From CALFMR01 sp035550595 (GTDB lineage: Bacteria; Acidobacteriota; Vicinamibacteria; Vicinamibacterales; SCN-69-37): DNA of 41,696 nucleotides. Location: NCBI GenBank assembly GCA_035550595.1, contig DASZOV010000152.1, positions 1-41,696 on the forward strand. The letters are read 5' to 3'. The notes under the pieces were generated by a model that worked only from the letters and a program-made list of their open reading frames with translations, was not told the DNA's origin and did no database searches. This document shows, in pieces, positions 41,591-41,696 of the stretch. Numbering within the stretch: the stretch's first letter is position 1; every line of letters begins with the position of its first letter. The position numbers were made by a program, and so were the translations under genes.

Positions 41591-41696
41591 ATGGAGGCCA
41601 CGGGCCGCGAGCGGCGGCAGTTCACACGTGCCGACTTCGCCCATCCCATCCGCTTCAAGATCTTCGACCGGCAGGGATCGAACCTGCCCGTCGCCG
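41591..41696 (+). CDS. PilZ-domain protein, N-terminal fragment (cut by window end)
   Basis: The frame is open from 41522 to the window end. ATG at 41591 has GAGG at 41580-41583 in front; GTG at 41558 is a weaker alternative. The product reads MEATGRERRQFTRADF, then AHPIRFKIFDRQGSNL, which fits the opening of a PilZ domain: the RQFTR (RxxxR) cyclic-di-GMP-binding motif followed by the first strand with PIRF. The later DxSxxG motif would lie outside. PilZ proteins bind c-di-GMP and tune motility or surface glycan production. Only 35 residues are visible, so confidence is moderate. Confidence 0.55.
   Translation, partial: MEATGRERRQFTRADFAHPIRFKIFDRQGSNLPVA

Noticed and set aside
41456..41644. 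62-codon minus-strand frame upstream of the second PadR
   Set aside because: No ribosome site, no recognisable pattern, and it is antisense to the PilZ-like start, which has both a ribosome site and a motif.

Overview
The window reads as a high-GC chromosome segment from a member of the Acidobacteriota, most likely a Vicinamibacteria-type soil lineage. The main evidence is three large orphan MacB/FtsX-type permeases of the ADOP class (Acidobacterial duplicated orphan permease), each in a unit headed by a PadR regulator. Other traits fit the same lineage: an Abhydrolase_10 esterase, a tannase-family esterase, a PEGA protein, and dispersed repeats built on GAAGTTCGAA. The species call is inference; no rRNA is present.

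Left end (1-4130): the end of pgk, then tpiA and secG (a glycolysis/Sec housekeeping cluster), a small conserved hypothetical gene on the minus strand, a complete tRNA-Leu(GAG), a toxin-antitoxin pair starting 25 nt after the tRNA, a DUF4926 gene and a minus-strand VOC protein.

4339-14539 is a cell-surface/glycan region. A minus-strand pair encodes a 1489-residue fusion (two glycosyltransferase domains, a class I methyltransferase and an FkbM methyltransferase) coupled by an ATGA overlap to a second FkbM methyltransferase with a coiled-coil tail. A divergent GT4 glycosyltransferase follows, then a secreted hypothetical protein, a CDP-alcohol phosphatidyltransferase coupled to a GtrA-like membrane protein, and a lipoprotein with Asp-box repeats and an unusual His/Met/Cys segment.

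14594-20496: a PadR regulator with a perfect 18-bp palindrome in front of it, followed by two tandemly duplicated ADOP permeases. 20556-21299: a secreted PEGA-domain protein.

21457-30661 is a seven-gene, tightly packed minus-strand catabolic operon: tannase/feruloyl esterase, CitMHS carboxylate transporter, AtuA-like protein, AtuA-C-like small protein, Abhydrolase_10 esterase, thiolase and a fused 3-oxoacid CoA-transferase. A divergent LysR gene shares a 72-nt intergenic region that carries a near-perfect 25-bp dyad. The proposed flow is ester hydrolysis outside the cytoplasm, uptake of the acid, CoA activation and thiolysis to acetyl-CoA. The role of the AtuA pair and the substrate are unknown.

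31621-38412: a DHA2-type MFS exporter, a secreted protein of unknown function, an FTR1-type iron permease, a B12-binding-type radical SAM enzyme, and a coiled-coil protein built from a 42-bp coding minisatellite. The coiled-coil gene sits behind a good sigma-54 promoter match with two upstream dyads 33 bp apart.

38415-41696: a third ADOP permease with its own PadR gene and its own, different, palindrome, and finally the start of a PilZ-domain gene cut by the window end. No stretch longer than 300 bases lacks a gene.
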